A DNA stretch of 64,000 nt from an uncultured delta proteobacterium. GTDB lineage: Bacteria; Desulfobacterota; Desulfobulbia; Desulfobulbales; Desulfocapsaceae. Made by a program: the position numbers and the translations under genes. The stretch spans positions 16,866 through 80,865 of the forward strand of contig CAIUQR010000083.1 in assembly GCA_903901335.1 (NCBI GenBank), read 5' to 3'. The notes under the pieces were generated by a model that did not search any database, was not told the DNA's origin, and saw nothing but the letters and a program-made list of their open reading frames with translations. Positions 52,250 through 61,623 of this stretch are shown piece by piece (position 1 is the stretch's first letter; the number at the start of each line of letters is the position of its first letter).

Positions 52250-54127
52250 TTAAAAATCAATCACAAAGCTATAGACGCCTTCTTCGACCATGCTCTGCAC
52301 CTTGCAGCCGGAGTGATTGAAGACGGCCTGCATCCTTTTGTTATTGCGAAGCACCTCGGCGGTAAAACCGGAAATCCCGCCGGCCTTGGCGATCTTGACC
52401 AGATGCTTGAACATGAAGGTGCCGAGCCCCTTGCTCTGCCACTCGTCCCGAATAACGAAGGCCACCTCGGCCCGGTTGGTCCGTTCATCCAGATAATATC
52501 TTCCGACAATGATGATTTCATCGCCGAAGGCCTCCGGCAGAGTCCCGACAATTGCAACATCCTTTCGATGATCGACGTAGACAAAATTCTGGATCTGTTT
52601 CTGTCCGAAACGCTGACTGTGGCTCATGAACCGATAATAGATGGTCTCCTGGGACAGATCATAGAGCAGACCGCGCATCATCGGCTCATCGGTCGGATGG
52701 ATCGGCCGGAAATGGATGACCGTCCCGTCATTGAGCAGGCAGGTGGTCTTCATATAATCCTGGGACGGAACAATGAATTTTCCCTCCACATCGGCAAACT
52801 CCTGCCGGATGAACTTTGCCTCAACGGCCTCTTTTAGGAGGTGCGGACGATGGTCGGGATGGGCAATCGAGATTAAGGCTAAAGTCCGGTCCTGCACCGA
52901 TTTCCCGTGCAGATAGGCGACACCGTTTTCGGTAACGACATAATGCACGGTCCCCCTGCTGATCACTACCCCCGAGCCCGAGGCAAGATTCGAGACGATG
53001 CGCGACCTGCCGTCCTCGGTCGTGGAAGGCATGACGATGATTGGGCGACCGTCGCTGGAATAGGCGGCCCCCCGGTTGAAATCCACCTGGCCGCCGATAC
53101 CGGAGGAAAAGTTTCCGCTCTCCGAATCGGAACAGATCTGCCCGGTGAGATCAATCTCGAGGGCCATATTGATCGCGACCATCTTATTCTGTTTTCCGAT
53201 GATCTTCGCGTCGTTCACATAGCGGGTCGGCCTGAAGGAAAACTTTGGATTATCATTGATATACCGATAGAGTTTGTGAGATCCCATCGCAAAACTGGCA
53301 ACCACCTTTCCCCGGTCCGTAGATTTCCGGATCCCGGTCACGGCCCCTGACTCCATCAGGTTCATGATCTCATCCGACATCAGTTCCGTGTGAATGGCCA
53401 GATCACGCTTGCCGGTCAGAAAGGGAGCGACCACCTGGGGGATGCGGCCAAGGCCCGGAACACGCCCCATTCCGAATTCCACCGTCGCCCCATCCGGCAC
53501 CAGGGCAGCCACAAGCTTGCCGATCTTTTTCCCCACCTCGGTCCCCGGCTCCTCATCCCTTTCAATGAGCGGCATATCGGCCTCCACCAGGATATCCAGG
53601 TCATAGACATCAATCAGGCTATCCCCTCGGGTCCAGGGCATCTGCGGGTTCACTTGGGCAATCACCAGGGATGCGTTTTCGGCGGCACTTTTTACGATAT
53701 CAACCGAGATGCCGAGGCTCATTTTCCCCCTGCTGTCGGGAGGGGTGACCTGTATCAGGGCCACATCAAGCGGCAGCTGGCCGGAATCAAACAGCATCGG
53801 GATATCCGACATCAGAATGGGCGTATAATCGCCGCGACCTTCGCGAAAGATATTGCGGACATTATGACCGATGAAAAAAGAGTTGACCTTGAAACAGTCA
53901 GCATATTTCTGTTCCGCATAAGGTGCATTCCCTTTGGTCATCAGCTGCACGATCTCAACATCCGCCAGGGTTCTGGCAGCATCGGTCATCGCCTCGACCA
54001 GGATCGTCGGCTCTCCGCAGCCGGTCCCGAGAAAAACCCGGTTTCCGGACTTGATGTTTCCAAGCGCCTTCCTGGGCGTCTGGATCATATCCTTATATTT
54101 TTCTTTCCAGTTCGCATCGTATTCCAT
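52250..54127 (-). CDS. Acyl-CoA transferase/hydrolase fused to GNAT acetyltransferase
   Basis: A 625-residue fusion. Residues 1-445 are an acetyl-CoA hydrolase/4-hydroxybutyrate CoA-transferase-like domain with the active-site Glu region ALEIDLTGQ and SGIGGQVDFNRGA. From about 465 there is a GNAT N-acetyltransferase (VAIVGTLPEAFGDEIIIVGR, VAFVIRDEWQSKGLGTFMF with the acyl-CoA pyrophosphate loop). The join suggests that CoA-ester metabolism is linked to protein or small-molecule acylation. It is transcribed with the acyl-CoA synthetase gene just upstream. Confidence 0.93.
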   Translation of the reverse strand: MEYDANWKEKYKDMIQTPRKALGNIKSGNRVFLGTGCGEPTILVEAMTDAARTLADVEIVQLMTKGNAPYAEQKYADCFKVNSFFIGHNVRNIFREGRGDYTPILMSDIPMLFDSGQLPLDVALIQVTPPDSRGKMSLGISVDIVKSAAENASLVIAQVNPQMPWTRGDSLIDVYDLDILVEADMPLIERDEEPGTEVGKKIGKLVAALVPDGATVEFGMGRVPGLGRIPQVVAPFLTGKRDLAIHTELMSDEIMNLMESGAVTGIRKSTDRGKVVASFAMGSHKLYRYINDNPKFSFRPTRYVNDAKIIGKQNKMVAINMALEIDLTGQICSDSESGNFSSGIGGQVDFNRGAAYSSDGRPIIVMPSTTEDGRSRIVSNLASGSGVVISRGTVHYVVTENGVAYLHGKSVQDRTLALISIAHPDHRPHLLKEAVEAKFIRQEFADVEGKFIVPSQDYMKTTCLLNDGTVIHFRPIHPTDEPMMRGLLYDLSQETIYYRFMSHSQRFGQKQIQNFVYVDHRKDVAIVGTLPEAFGDEIIIVGRYYLDERTNRAEVAFVIRDEWQSKGLGTFMFKHLVKIAKAGGISGFTAEVLRNNKRMQAVFNHSGCKVQSMVEEGVYSFVIDF

Positions 54128-54208
54128 GTTGCCACCCTGCTACTCTCGTTAATCTCTTCCATCTATCAAAAAGACGGGAAAAAAATTGTAATAAGCGTTC
54201 CACCCCCG

Positions 54209-56305
54209 CTACAGAGGACTCAGTGTCATCCGCACATCCACAACGATCGGCTCCGAGCCGAATTCACCAACAATAAACGGGTTGATATCCAGCTCAAGAA
54301 TCTGCGGAAAATCGGTGGTCAACTGGCTGATCCGCTGCAGACCTGAGGCAATCGCCCCGATATCCACCCTTTTTTGTCCGCGTTTTCCCTCCAGCATGGC
54401 ATACGATCTGGTGGACTTCAGCATCTGCACGGCCTCGGTCTCGGTGATAGGGGCCAGATTAAAGGTGACGTCCTTCAGGACCTCGACAAAAATACCGCCA
54501 AGTCCGAACATCAGCATCGGTCCGAACTGCGGATCCCGGTTCATGCCAAGGATGACCTCCAGGCCTTTTCCGGCCATCTCTTCTACGTAAATGCCCTCGA
54601 TCACTGCATCAGGCACCCTCTTGCTGATCTTCATGATCATCAGATCAAACGCATCCTCAACGGACTCGGCATCATGCAGGTTCAACTGGACCCCGCCCGA
54701 ATCACTCTTATGGATTATATTCGGGGAGGCAATTTTCATGGCCACCGGATACCCTATCCTGTCGGCTATCTCGACTGCCTCTTCGGCATTGGCGGCAAGC
54801 GAACCTTTAGGAATTCTGAACCCATAGGCACTGAGGATATCCTTGCCCTTTCCCTCACTGATCTGCAGCAGTCCATTCCGCTGCTTGCGGGTAATGATCC
54901 TCTCCACCCGCCTTTTATTGACCCTGAACCGGGTGACCCGCCGCGGAGGGCGGCTTTTCCAGAGTGAATACTGATACATCGCCCGAAGAGCAGCAACAGC
55001 CCGTTCCGGTGAATCAAAAACCGGAAGACCTGTTTCGGACAAGACCTTGCGACTGGGCAGTATCTCCTCGCCGCCCATGAAAGCAGCGAAAACGGGTTTG
55101 GAACCATCCAGGAAGCTGGCAATATCCAGGGCGGTCTGCTTCGGATAGGTCATGACCTGCGGGACCAGAATGACAAGAATCGCATCCACCTCCGGGTCAC
55201 TCTGGGCGCTTTCGATGGCGGCCATATAGCGACCGGGCGGGGCATCACCCAGGACATGAACGGGACTGGGGAAAGATGCGATCCTCGGGAGTCGGTCGCG
55301 CAGGCTGCTGGTTGTATTGCTGTTGGGGGAGGCCACACACATCCCGGCCCTCTCCACCGCATCAGCGGCAATGGTTCCGGCGCCGCCGGTATTTGTGATA
55401 ATAAGGATCCGGTTGCCCGCAGGTAAGGGTTGCAAAGCAAAGGCCGTGGCATAGTCAAACAGGGCCTCGAAGGAATCCGCCCGGACGACACCCGAACGTT
55501 TAAAGGCCGCTGCATAAGCGGTATCCACCGTGGCCATCACACCCGTATGAGAGGCGGCAGCCTTTAGGCCCGCCTCGGTGGTGCCTGATTTCAGCATCAC
55601 CACCGGCTTGATCGAGGCTGCTTCTTCAGCGATTTTCACAAATTTTTCGCCGGTGCTGATATCCTCAAGATAACCGACAATGACCTTGGTCTGTTCGTCG
55701 GCGGCAAGTTCGGCCAGGATATCAACTTCAGTGATATCAGCTTTATTCCCGACACTTATCACCTTCGCTATCCCCAGATGACGGCCCGCTGCGAGATCAA
55801 GCATCGCCGCGCAGAGGGCGCCCGACTGCGAGAAAATGGAGATGTTCCCCGAATCCGGCATCTTTCCGGCAAACGAGGCATTCATGCAATGTGCGGTGTT
55901 GATCAAACCAAGGCAGTTAGGACCCAGAACACGGACACCATACCGTGCACACATCCTTACAATTTCCTGTTCCAGCAGGTGCCCTTCTTCATTCAACTCC
56001 CTGAATCCGGACGTGACGATGATTATCGCCTTGACATTAGCCTGAAGACAATCGTTGACGGCCTCCAGGATTGTCTCTTTCGGCACGGCAATAATAGCCA
56101 GATCAACACCTTGTTTGTATGTTTGAAGATTCGGATAGCAGCGCACATTAAAAATGGCTGCGGCAGAGGGGTTGACAGGCACAATCGTCCCTTGAAAACC
56201 GCCATGAACCAGATTGGCCAGCAAATCGTATCCAACCTTTCCCGACACACGGGAAGCACCGATGATAGCAATGGATTGAGGTCGAAAGAGCGCATCAAGG
56301 CTCAT
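54209..56305 (-). CDS. ADP-forming acyl-CoA synthetase (alpha-beta fusion)
   Basis: A 698-residue enzyme that makes ATP from acyl-CoA or the reverse. The N-terminal part is CoA-binding (SIAIIGASRVSGKVGYDLL) and a succinyl-CoA-synthetase-like domain (VLGPNCLGLINT, SHTG motif near residue 255). The C-terminal part is an ATP-grasp (GYPVAMKIASPNIIHKSDSG). AAGGAG before MSLDALF fixes the start; the frame extends 24 codons upstream without support. Together with the CoA-transferase fusion it would handle acetate or propionate and conserve energy by substrate-level phosphorylation. Confidence 0.93.
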   Translation of the reverse strand: MSLDALFRPQSIAIIGASRVSGKVGYDLLANLVHGGFQGTIVPVNPSAAAIFNVRCYPNLQTYKQGVDLAIIAVPKETILEAVNDCLQANVKAIIIVTSGFRELNEEGHLLEQEIVRMCARYGVRVLGPNCLGLINTAHCMNASFAGKMPDSGNISIFSQSGALCAAMLDLAAGRHLGIAKVISVGNKADITEVDILAELAADEQTKVIVGYLEDISTGEKFVKIAEEAASIKPVVMLKSGTTEAGLKAAASHTGVMATVDTAYAAAFKRSGVVRADSFEALFDYATAFALQPLPAGNRILIITNTGGAGTIAADAVERAGMCVASPNSNTTSSLRDRLPRIASFPSPVHVLGDAPPGRYMAAIESAQSDPEVDAILVILVPQVMTYPKQTALDIASFLDGSKPVFAAFMGGEEILPSRKVLSETGLPVFDSPERAVAALRAMYQYSLWKSRPPRRVTRFRVNKRRVERIITRKQRNGLLQISEGKGKDILSAYGFRIPKGSLAANAEEAVEIADRIGYPVAMKIASPNIIHKSDSGGVQLNLHDAESVEDAFDLMIMKISKRVPDAVIEGIYVEEMAGKGLEVILGMNRDPQFGPMLMFGLGGIFVEVLKDVTFNLAPITETEAVQMLKSTRSYAMLEGKRGQKRVDIGAIASGLQRISQLTTDFPQILELDINPFIVGEFGSEPIVVDVRMTLSPL

Positions 56306-56522
56306 ATGGACTCCTTGGAAAAGATAAATGAGAAACGGGTGTTGATTAGAGGTCCATCCATGATGTATCCTAAACAACTATTGATCAACAAATGATAACC
56401 GTCTGGGAATTACAGGGAAGTTCAGGGAAACATATCATATCTGAAGCGAATGCAGTAATCCGGAGAAATCGTTTTCATCGCGTAACAAGCTATATGGAAC
56501 TTAACATTTTTACAAGATAATT

Positions 56523-56786
56523 ATGAAAGTGACCTTTTATGCTTCAATCCTCTGTCCACGTTGTCATTTCGCTCGCAGATTGCTGCTGGAAATACGCCAC
56601 AACGACGAGGAGATCGAAATTGAAGAAATCGATGTGCTGGCCCATCCCCTGCAAACATGGTCTGATGGAGTCCGGATCTTTCCGGCCCTGAAGATCGGCG
56701 ACAGAATCCTCAGCGGGATTTTCCTTGGCAGAAAAATGATTGAGACATTCATAAATGAAACTCGTTCCATTGTAAAGAACTCTTGA
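56523..56786 (+). CDS. Glutaredoxin/thioredoxin-like small redox protein
   Basis: An 87-residue thioredoxin-fold protein with active-site CPRC (residues 11-14 in YASILCPRCHFARRLL) and the cis-Pro strand IFPALKIGDRILSG. It resembles glutaredoxin-like disulfide reductases that act on small partners. It is a stand-alone gene, divergent from the acyl-CoA synthetase. No strong ribosome site is visible. Confidence 0.85.
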   Translation: MKVTFYASILCPRCHFARRLLLEIRHNDEEIEIEEIDVLAHPLQTWSDGVRIFPALKIGDRILSGIFLGRKMIETFINETRSIVKNS

Positions 56787-56879
56787 AATTCAACAAAGGG
56801 TTTTTTTATGGAATGAACCTTGCAATTATAACGACAAACACCGTCTCAATGAAATTCTTCGCTAGCGGGAGGCATGGCA

Positions 56880-57068
56880 ATGGAAGTAAATATGAATGGT
56901 ATGGCCAGCAGGGAAATGTCCCTCTACAAGCAGAATGCCAACCAGGACATATTGCAAAAGACTCTTGAAAAAACAGCAGAAATCAAACAAAGACAACAAG
57001 CCGGGGAGCCACGAGTCGTAGATCAGGTCGGTGGCCGGAAACAGGGAAAAATCGACCTGTACGCGTAG
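56880..57068 (+). CDS. Small protein resembling YjfB-type putative motility proteins
   Basis: A 62-residue protein, MEVNMNGMASREMSLYKQNA at the start and KIDLYA at the end, with a central amphipathic helix (DILQKTLEKTAEIKQRQQ). The overall pattern resembles small YjfB-like proteins annotated as putative motility proteins, but I cannot be certain. GGAGG 7 bases before this ATG decides between it and an ATG two codons earlier. Neighbours give no hint; no flagellar genes are present. Confidence 0.55.
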   Translation: MEVNMNGMASREMSLYKQNANQDILQKTLEKTAEIKQRQQAGEPRVVDQVGGRKQGKIDLYA

Positions 57069-57118
57069 CGCGCACTCTATTTCAGACAGATACATGGAAC
57101 GTATCCGTAACCTCAATC

Positions 57119-57148
57119 CGGTGATTGTAACCCGCGTTACAATCACCG
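57119..57148. repeat. Perfect 13-bp hairpin (operator or terminator-like)
   Basis: CGGTGATTGTAAC (57119-57131) and GTTACAATCACCG (57136-57148) are exact inverses separated by CCGC. No T-run follows on the plus strand. The inner TGTAAC-N4-GTTACA looks like an operator for a dimeric regulator. It is 50 bases after the 62-residue gene and about 210 before the SurA-like gene. Confidence 0.6.
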
Positions 57149-57357
57149 CCCCCTTCCCACGCCTTCCGGACCGATATAATCAGCTGGAAGAATTGGCTGC
57201 AACTATCAACCTCCTGAAAAACAAACCCCTTGCAATGAAATATCCCCACGGATAAGATTTCATTGTGGGTAATCCTCCCTGCCATCAGTTTATCGGGGCT
57301 CTCAATTAAAATCAGAAGAATTTTATTCTTCTTTTTACACAACACATAAAAGATACC

Positions 57358-58092
57358 ATGAAATATCTATTCATTATTCTCACTATCATCATGACCATCA
57401 CCGCAGCAACGTTTCTTTTTATCTTGCCGGATCAGCCGAAGGAAAAAAAAGAAATTCTTGTCACCATCAACGGACACGACATATCACGCGGCGATATCCT
57501 GGAGGAAGGAGCAACAGGGTCTCATCATGAAAACACTACTGATTTTCTCAATTCCGTGATCACCAGACAACTCCTCATAGAAGAAGCACAAAAACACTCT
57601 ATCGACAAAGAATTGAGCTTTCGCAAGGAGCTGAAAGAGTATTATGAACAATCGCTTATCAAAATATTGATGGAGAGAAAAAACGAATCGCTCCAGGCCC
57701 AGGTAAATGATCAGGAAATTCAAAATCTTCGAAACTGCTTCGGAAAGACATATACCTTCAGGCTGTTAAAGACCAGAGAACCGCCGAAAGTTGATTTTCT
57801 CAAAAGCAATGGGACTCTCCACTCCGCCCGCTTTGAGGATCTGAGCGAGAACCTTCAACTGATCCTCGCCAATCTTAAACCGGGGGAAATGGCGATGGAA
57901 TTTGAAACCGGTAACGAGAACTCTGCAGTTCTGTTGGAAAAAATCGAAGGCGCCACCGACGCATCAGCCTCAATTGATCCCGAAAGGGCACGCAGGATCT
58001 TGATAGAGCACCACAAGAGGCAGCAAATCAGCAACTGGATTATCGAGTTACGTAAAAGTGCTTCCATTACTTTCCAAAAGCAGAAGGAATAA
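57358..58092 (+). CDS. SurA/PpiC N-terminal-like membrane-anchored protein
   Basis: A 244-residue protein with an N-terminal membrane anchor (FIILTIIMTITAATFLFIL). The rest resembles the SurA/PrsA N-terminal chaperone region (LVTINGHDISRGDILEE, ITRQLLIEEAQKH) with a short parvulin-like remnant (LKPGEMAMEFETGNENSAVL). It is much smaller than full SurA. Its stop is two bases before the next gene, so it heads a three-gene operon with a HAMP protein and a zinc peptidase. A role in envelope protein handling is likely. Confidence 0.75.
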   Translation: MKYLFIILTIIMTITAATFLFILPDQPKEKKEILVTINGHDISRGDILEEGATGSHHENTTDFLNSVITRQLLIEEAQKHSIDKELSFRKELKEYYEQSLIKILMERKNESLQAQVNDQEIQNLRNCFGKTYTFRLLKTREPPKVDFLKSNGTLHSARFEDLSENLQLILANLKPGEMAMEFETGNENSAVLLEKIEGATDASASIDPERARRILIEHHKRQQISNWIIELRKSASITFQKQKE

Positions 58093-58094
58093 CC

Positions 58095-58703
58095 ATGAGC
58101 CGGGACTATCAACGAAAGAATAGAAACTTTTTTATTAAGAAGGACCTGCAGGGCAAGATGATTCTGGCAATCTTTGTCTCGGTACTCGGCGGCTGCCTGA
58201 TTTTCATCCTGCTCTTCGGCCTCTTTTCCGCTGATACCATGACCATCAGCTACAGCAATAATTCTCTCCAGATGGGTCAGACACCAATAATGCTTCTGAA
58301 AAAGGCTATAGCTGCCAACTGGGTTTTGATTGTTATCGGCGGAACTCTGCTCGTAATACTGGCAATGATCGGAACCCACCGTATCGCCGGCCCTCTCTTC
58401 CGTCTCGAAAAGGCCTTAGACAATATGGAAAGAGGAAATCTCAATGACAGTATCCATCTGCGCAGCACGGATGAAGGCAAGGATCTTGCAAATAAAATAA
58501 ACAATTTCAATAAAATACTATCAGAAAGGATTGGCGATATCACGAAGCACTCAACGGCTGTGCATGATCTGCTGATTCAACTCCAGGCCAATGAAACGGC
58601 AAAACTCCGCCCCGAAGAGATCGAATCAATCAGCCGGGCAATTGAAAAAAATAATAATAAAATTCGAGAAATAGTCCGATTTTTTACACTCACAGATGCG
58701 TAA
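58095..58703 (+). CDS. Membrane protein with HAMP domain, no output domain
   Basis: A 202-residue protein with two membrane helices (MILAIFVSVLGGCLIFILLF and WVLIVIGGTLLVILAMIG) and a HAMP domain (HRIAGPLFRLEKALDNMERG). It is followed by about 60 residues of helix (LRPEEIESISRAIEKNNNKI). No kinase, methyl-accepting or cyclase domain follows, unlike most HAMP proteins. AAGGAA precedes the ATG. The gene overlaps the next one by 8 bases. It may be a stand-alone transmembrane adaptor in the same operon. Confidence 0.82.
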   Translation: MSRDYQRKNRNFFIKKDLQGKMILAIFVSVLGGCLIFILLFGLFSADTMTISYSNNSLQMGQTPIMLLKKAIAANWVLIVIGGTLLVILAMIGTHRIAGPLFRLEKALDNMERGNLNDSIHLRSTDEGKDLANKINNFNKILSERIGDITKHSTAVHDLLIQLQANETAKLRPEEIESISRAIEKNNNKIREIVRFFTLTDA

Positions 58704-59229
58704 GACTTTTTTCATCATAGCCGGACTTATCTTTATCACCATCTCTTTTGTTCCGGTGGTCTCCAGCGAACAGAGAGAAAGCAGGTATGTCACACTGAAG
58801 TACAGCAGCAAAGAGATACTCCGCACATTCAATGATCATCTCTCTCTTGGCAGTTCTCTGAGCAGAATGATGAGAAAAAACACGGTGACTATCGAGGATG
58901 AGGTACTTGCAAAAACCGATATAATCGTTGAAAAGGCAGAGACCGTTCTGGAGATGTTTCCAAGCAATCTGCATTTCACCCTTATTCTCCTGCCGGCATC
59001 GGAAGATATCTCAAGGGTTTTCAATCAGAAATATAATAAGAATGTAAACTACCTGTCTTTTTATTCGCTCTCCGAGAAAACGATCTATATTTCGGTTGAT
59101 GACGCCAATCTGAGCATACTTGCCCATGAGATAGGGCATGCAATCGTTGACCGCTTTTTCGATGTCCGGCCACCATACAACATTCACGAACTGATGGCCC
59201 AGTTCACCGAAAAACATATTACTGATTAA
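58696..59229 (+). CDS. Exported zinc-dependent peptidase-like protein
   Basis: A 177-residue protein with an N-terminal signal peptide (FFIIAGLIFITISFVPVVSS) and a zincin motif HEIGH (in LAHEIGHAIVDRFF) near residue 148, with a possible third ligand in HELMAQFTEKH. It is short for a peptidase, but the HExxH is clear. It overlaps the HAMP gene and closes the three-gene operon. The substrate would be in the envelope. The overlap indicates coupled synthesis with the HAMP protein. Confidence 0.75.
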   Translation: MRKTFFIIAGLIFITISFVPVVSSEQRESRYVTLKYSSKEILRTFNDHLSLGSSLSRMMRKNTVTIEDEVLAKTDIIVEKAETVLEMFPSNLHFTLILLPASEDISRVFNQKYNKNVNYLSFYSLSEKTIYISVDDANLSILAHEIGHAIVDRFFDVRPPYNIHELMAQFTEKHITD

Positions 59230-59272
59230 AAAGAAGCGAATACTTCAAATCATCGCCAGGCCTTCTTTTTCC

Positions 59273-61615
59273 TTACTTTTTTTCGCTTATCCTGTCGATC
59301 TTATTTCTGACGGACTCATTCTTAGGCTCCAGCAGGAGCGCCTGCTGATATTCCTCTTTTGCCCGATACATAATACCTTCCTTGGCATAATAATCCCCTA
59401 ATAAGACATGAAACGGGGCATAATCAGGAGTTTTTTCGATACCAAGCCGTATAATTTCAAGGGCTATCCTGTCTTCTTTCTGAGCGCTATAAAAACCATG
59501 GAGTGTAAAAAACCACCCCGGCTCTATCCTGGTTTCACCCGCCAGAAAATCAACGGCATGGTCGTAAAAAAATCGGGTATCTTCAATATTCCCCATTTTC
59601 TCAGAAAATGCTCCATACCGAATCCAGGCATCCACCGTTTCAGGTAAAACGAATGCCGTCTCTTCCCTGGTAAAGGAAAACCTTTGCAGCAGAGGTATAA
59701 CGGCAGTGACAAGTCTGGTATTCAGCACAAGCCCTTTTCGAATAACCTCGATGGCACTTGTCCGCTGATCCGTACGCAACAACCATTCGGCTTGCGTCAA
59801 GATCAGATCATCTTTCCTCGGTGTCCTTTCCGCCCCTTTTGTCATCAGAATTTCAGCATACTGTTGACGATCTTTCGGCAGGGACAAGGCTATGCGTTGG
59901 AGAAAAGCCCCTTCCAGCGGATTCTTTTTTCCTGCCTGCAGATAATACGCAAAGGCCTTGTCGGAATTCTTCAGGTATCCTTCCACATCTCCCAGTAAAA
60001 ATGGATACATCCCGCTCAAAGGATCCAGGCGCGCCCCCTCTTTGACGGTCAAGGCAACCTCCTGCAGATATTTTTCCGACAGTTGCCGACTGAGGTAGAT
60101 ATTTCTCACGTCTTCATACTTCCAGAGGGCCAGCATCGATCTCCCCGGCACCAGCAGCACTGCGCCTAAAAAAATCAGTCCAAAGAGAAGGAAATTTTTT
60201 TTCGATGCCCAGGACATGTCTCGAAGCAGGGTCGATTCCCCCTGATACTGAAATCTGGTATTCCCGGCCGAGACCAGAAGCCCGCAGAGAAAGAAAAAAT
60301 AAAGCCCGTCGGCTCCATTATGCATATTGAAATCACTGATGCTGTGAACAAGCATCCCGATTATACCGGTCAACGCCCCGATACTTATTAAAATCGAATA
60401 CCTGTCCCGCCTTCGGCCTATCATCTTCCAGCCTTCACGGATAACAGCGATCATAAACCACGTGAAAAAAACAAAACCTGTTACCCCGCTTTCAGTCAGC
60501 AACTCAAGATAATCATTATGGGCATGATCATACATGAAATAACCAGGAATAGTCTTGTACTGGGGGAAGATATTAACAAATGTGCCCAAACCGCTTCCGG
60601 TAAGCCAGAAGTCCTTAAATACTTTGAGTGTATCTCCCCAAATTGCAAACCTGTCGATATTGAGTTCTCCGGTGGATTTGAATATTGCATCAAATCTCTC
60701 AATAATCGGATCCCAACCGAACCATGCCACCGAAAGAATCAGAGCGGCTGCGATACCAATAAAAAACAAACCTGAATATCTCGATTTCTTCCATGCTAAA
60801 AAAAGAAAAAATAATGAAAAAGAAAGAGATAATGCAATCACCCCTCCCCGGCTGAGGCTGATAAATACAGATGAGACCAGCGTTAGAACCCCTAATCCCA
60901 GGAATATATAAAGACTTCCACCAGTTATCGTGAAAAAGGTGACGACCCGAGACCGCAAGGACTCTTTAGAACTGATAAGAGGCCTGTAATACAGACAAAG
61001 TCCAAGCGCTAGGGGAGAGATCATCTCCAAATATCCGCAGTACTGTGATCGATTGACCCAGGGGCCGGACGGATGAGCATTAGACGGAGAGGGACGGAAC
61101 CAGTAGATCTTATCAGGGGAGGAAAATTTCTGGAGGATTGCAAGAACCGCGATACCTATCGCCAGCCAGGCGCAGATCTTCACCGTCTGTTTCAACCGTT
61201 CGCCCTGGGTCAGTATTTGAATGGTGAGGATATAAAAAAGGAAATACGATACCAGTCGTAAGGATTCCAGCGCAGTCCCCTTTTGATAGACTGTCAACGG
61301 CATCCACGGATTCCCCTCAAGCATATCATAAACGGGCTTATAGGCCTCATACGATGACGGAGACAGGATCTTAACGATAGAAACGGGGAGAGGAACTATC
61401 TGGAGAATCATCCAGCCGACAAGGAGGAGCAACGGCACCATCCCTGGGACTGACAAAAGATGCGGTGATGCATTTGTCGGTTGGATACTAAACCAGAGAA
61501 CAGCCAGACCAATCAGAACCTCAACGGTCAACATGGACCATTGCTCAACCGTACCGAAGGCAAGGGGAGCAAAGATCAGTATGCTGATGAAAAGAACGTA
61601 AGGTATCTTTTTCAT
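59273..61615 (-). CDS. O-antigen ligase-like membrane protein with TPR tail
   Basis: A 780-residue protein with about ten to twelve membrane helices in the first 470 residues and the polymerase/ligase loop (DYLELLTESGVTGFVFFTWF, preceded by MYDHAHN). This is the WaaL/Wzy-family pattern. The last about 280 residues are TPR-like helices (AFAYYLQAGKKNPLEGAFL, AKEEYQQALLLEPKNESVR). It likely joins or polymerises polysaccharide at the outer face of the inner membrane. It follows the Wzc gene after 8 bases, so the two form an exopolysaccharide unit. Confidence 0.9.
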   Translation of the reverse strand: MKKIPYVLFISILIFAPLAFGTVEQWSMLTVEVLIGLAVLWFSIQPTNASPHLLSVPGMVPLLLLVGWMILQIVPLPVSIVKILSPSSYEAYKPVYDMLEGNPWMPLTVYQKGTALESLRLVSYFLFYILTIQILTQGERLKQTVKICAWLAIGIAVLAILQKFSSPDKIYWFRPSPSNAHPSGPWVNRSQYCGYLEMISPLALGLCLYYRPLISSKESLRSRVVTFFTITGGSLYIFLGLGVLTLVSSVFISLSRGGVIALSLSFSLFFLFLAWKKSRYSGLFFIGIAAALILSVAWFGWDPIIERFDAIFKSTGELNIDRFAIWGDTLKVFKDFWLTGSGLGTFVNIFPQYKTIPGYFMYDHAHNDYLELLTESGVTGFVFFTWFMIAVIREGWKMIGRRRDRYSILISIGALTGIIGMLVHSISDFNMHNGADGLYFFFLCGLLVSAGNTRFQYQGESTLLRDMSWASKKNFLLFGLIFLGAVLLVPGRSMLALWKYEDVRNIYLSRQLSEKYLQEVALTVKEGARLDPLSGMYPFLLGDVEGYLKNSDKAFAYYLQAGKKNPLEGAFLQRIALSLPKDRQQYAEILMTKGAERTPRKDDLILTQAEWLLRTDQRTSAIEVIRKGLVLNTRLVTAVIPLLQRFSFTREETAFVLPETVDAWIRYGAFSEKMGNIEDTRFFYDHAVDFLAGETRIEPGWFFTLHGFYSAQKEDRIALEIIRLGIEKTPDYAPFHVLLGDYYAKEGIMYRAKEEYQQALLLEPKNESVRNKIDRISEKK

Positions 61616-61623
61616 GAATTACA

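Noticed and set aside
57031-57255. A 74-residue plus-strand frame after the 62-residue gene
   Set aside because: It crosses the perfect hairpin at 57119, has no ribosome site and no motif.
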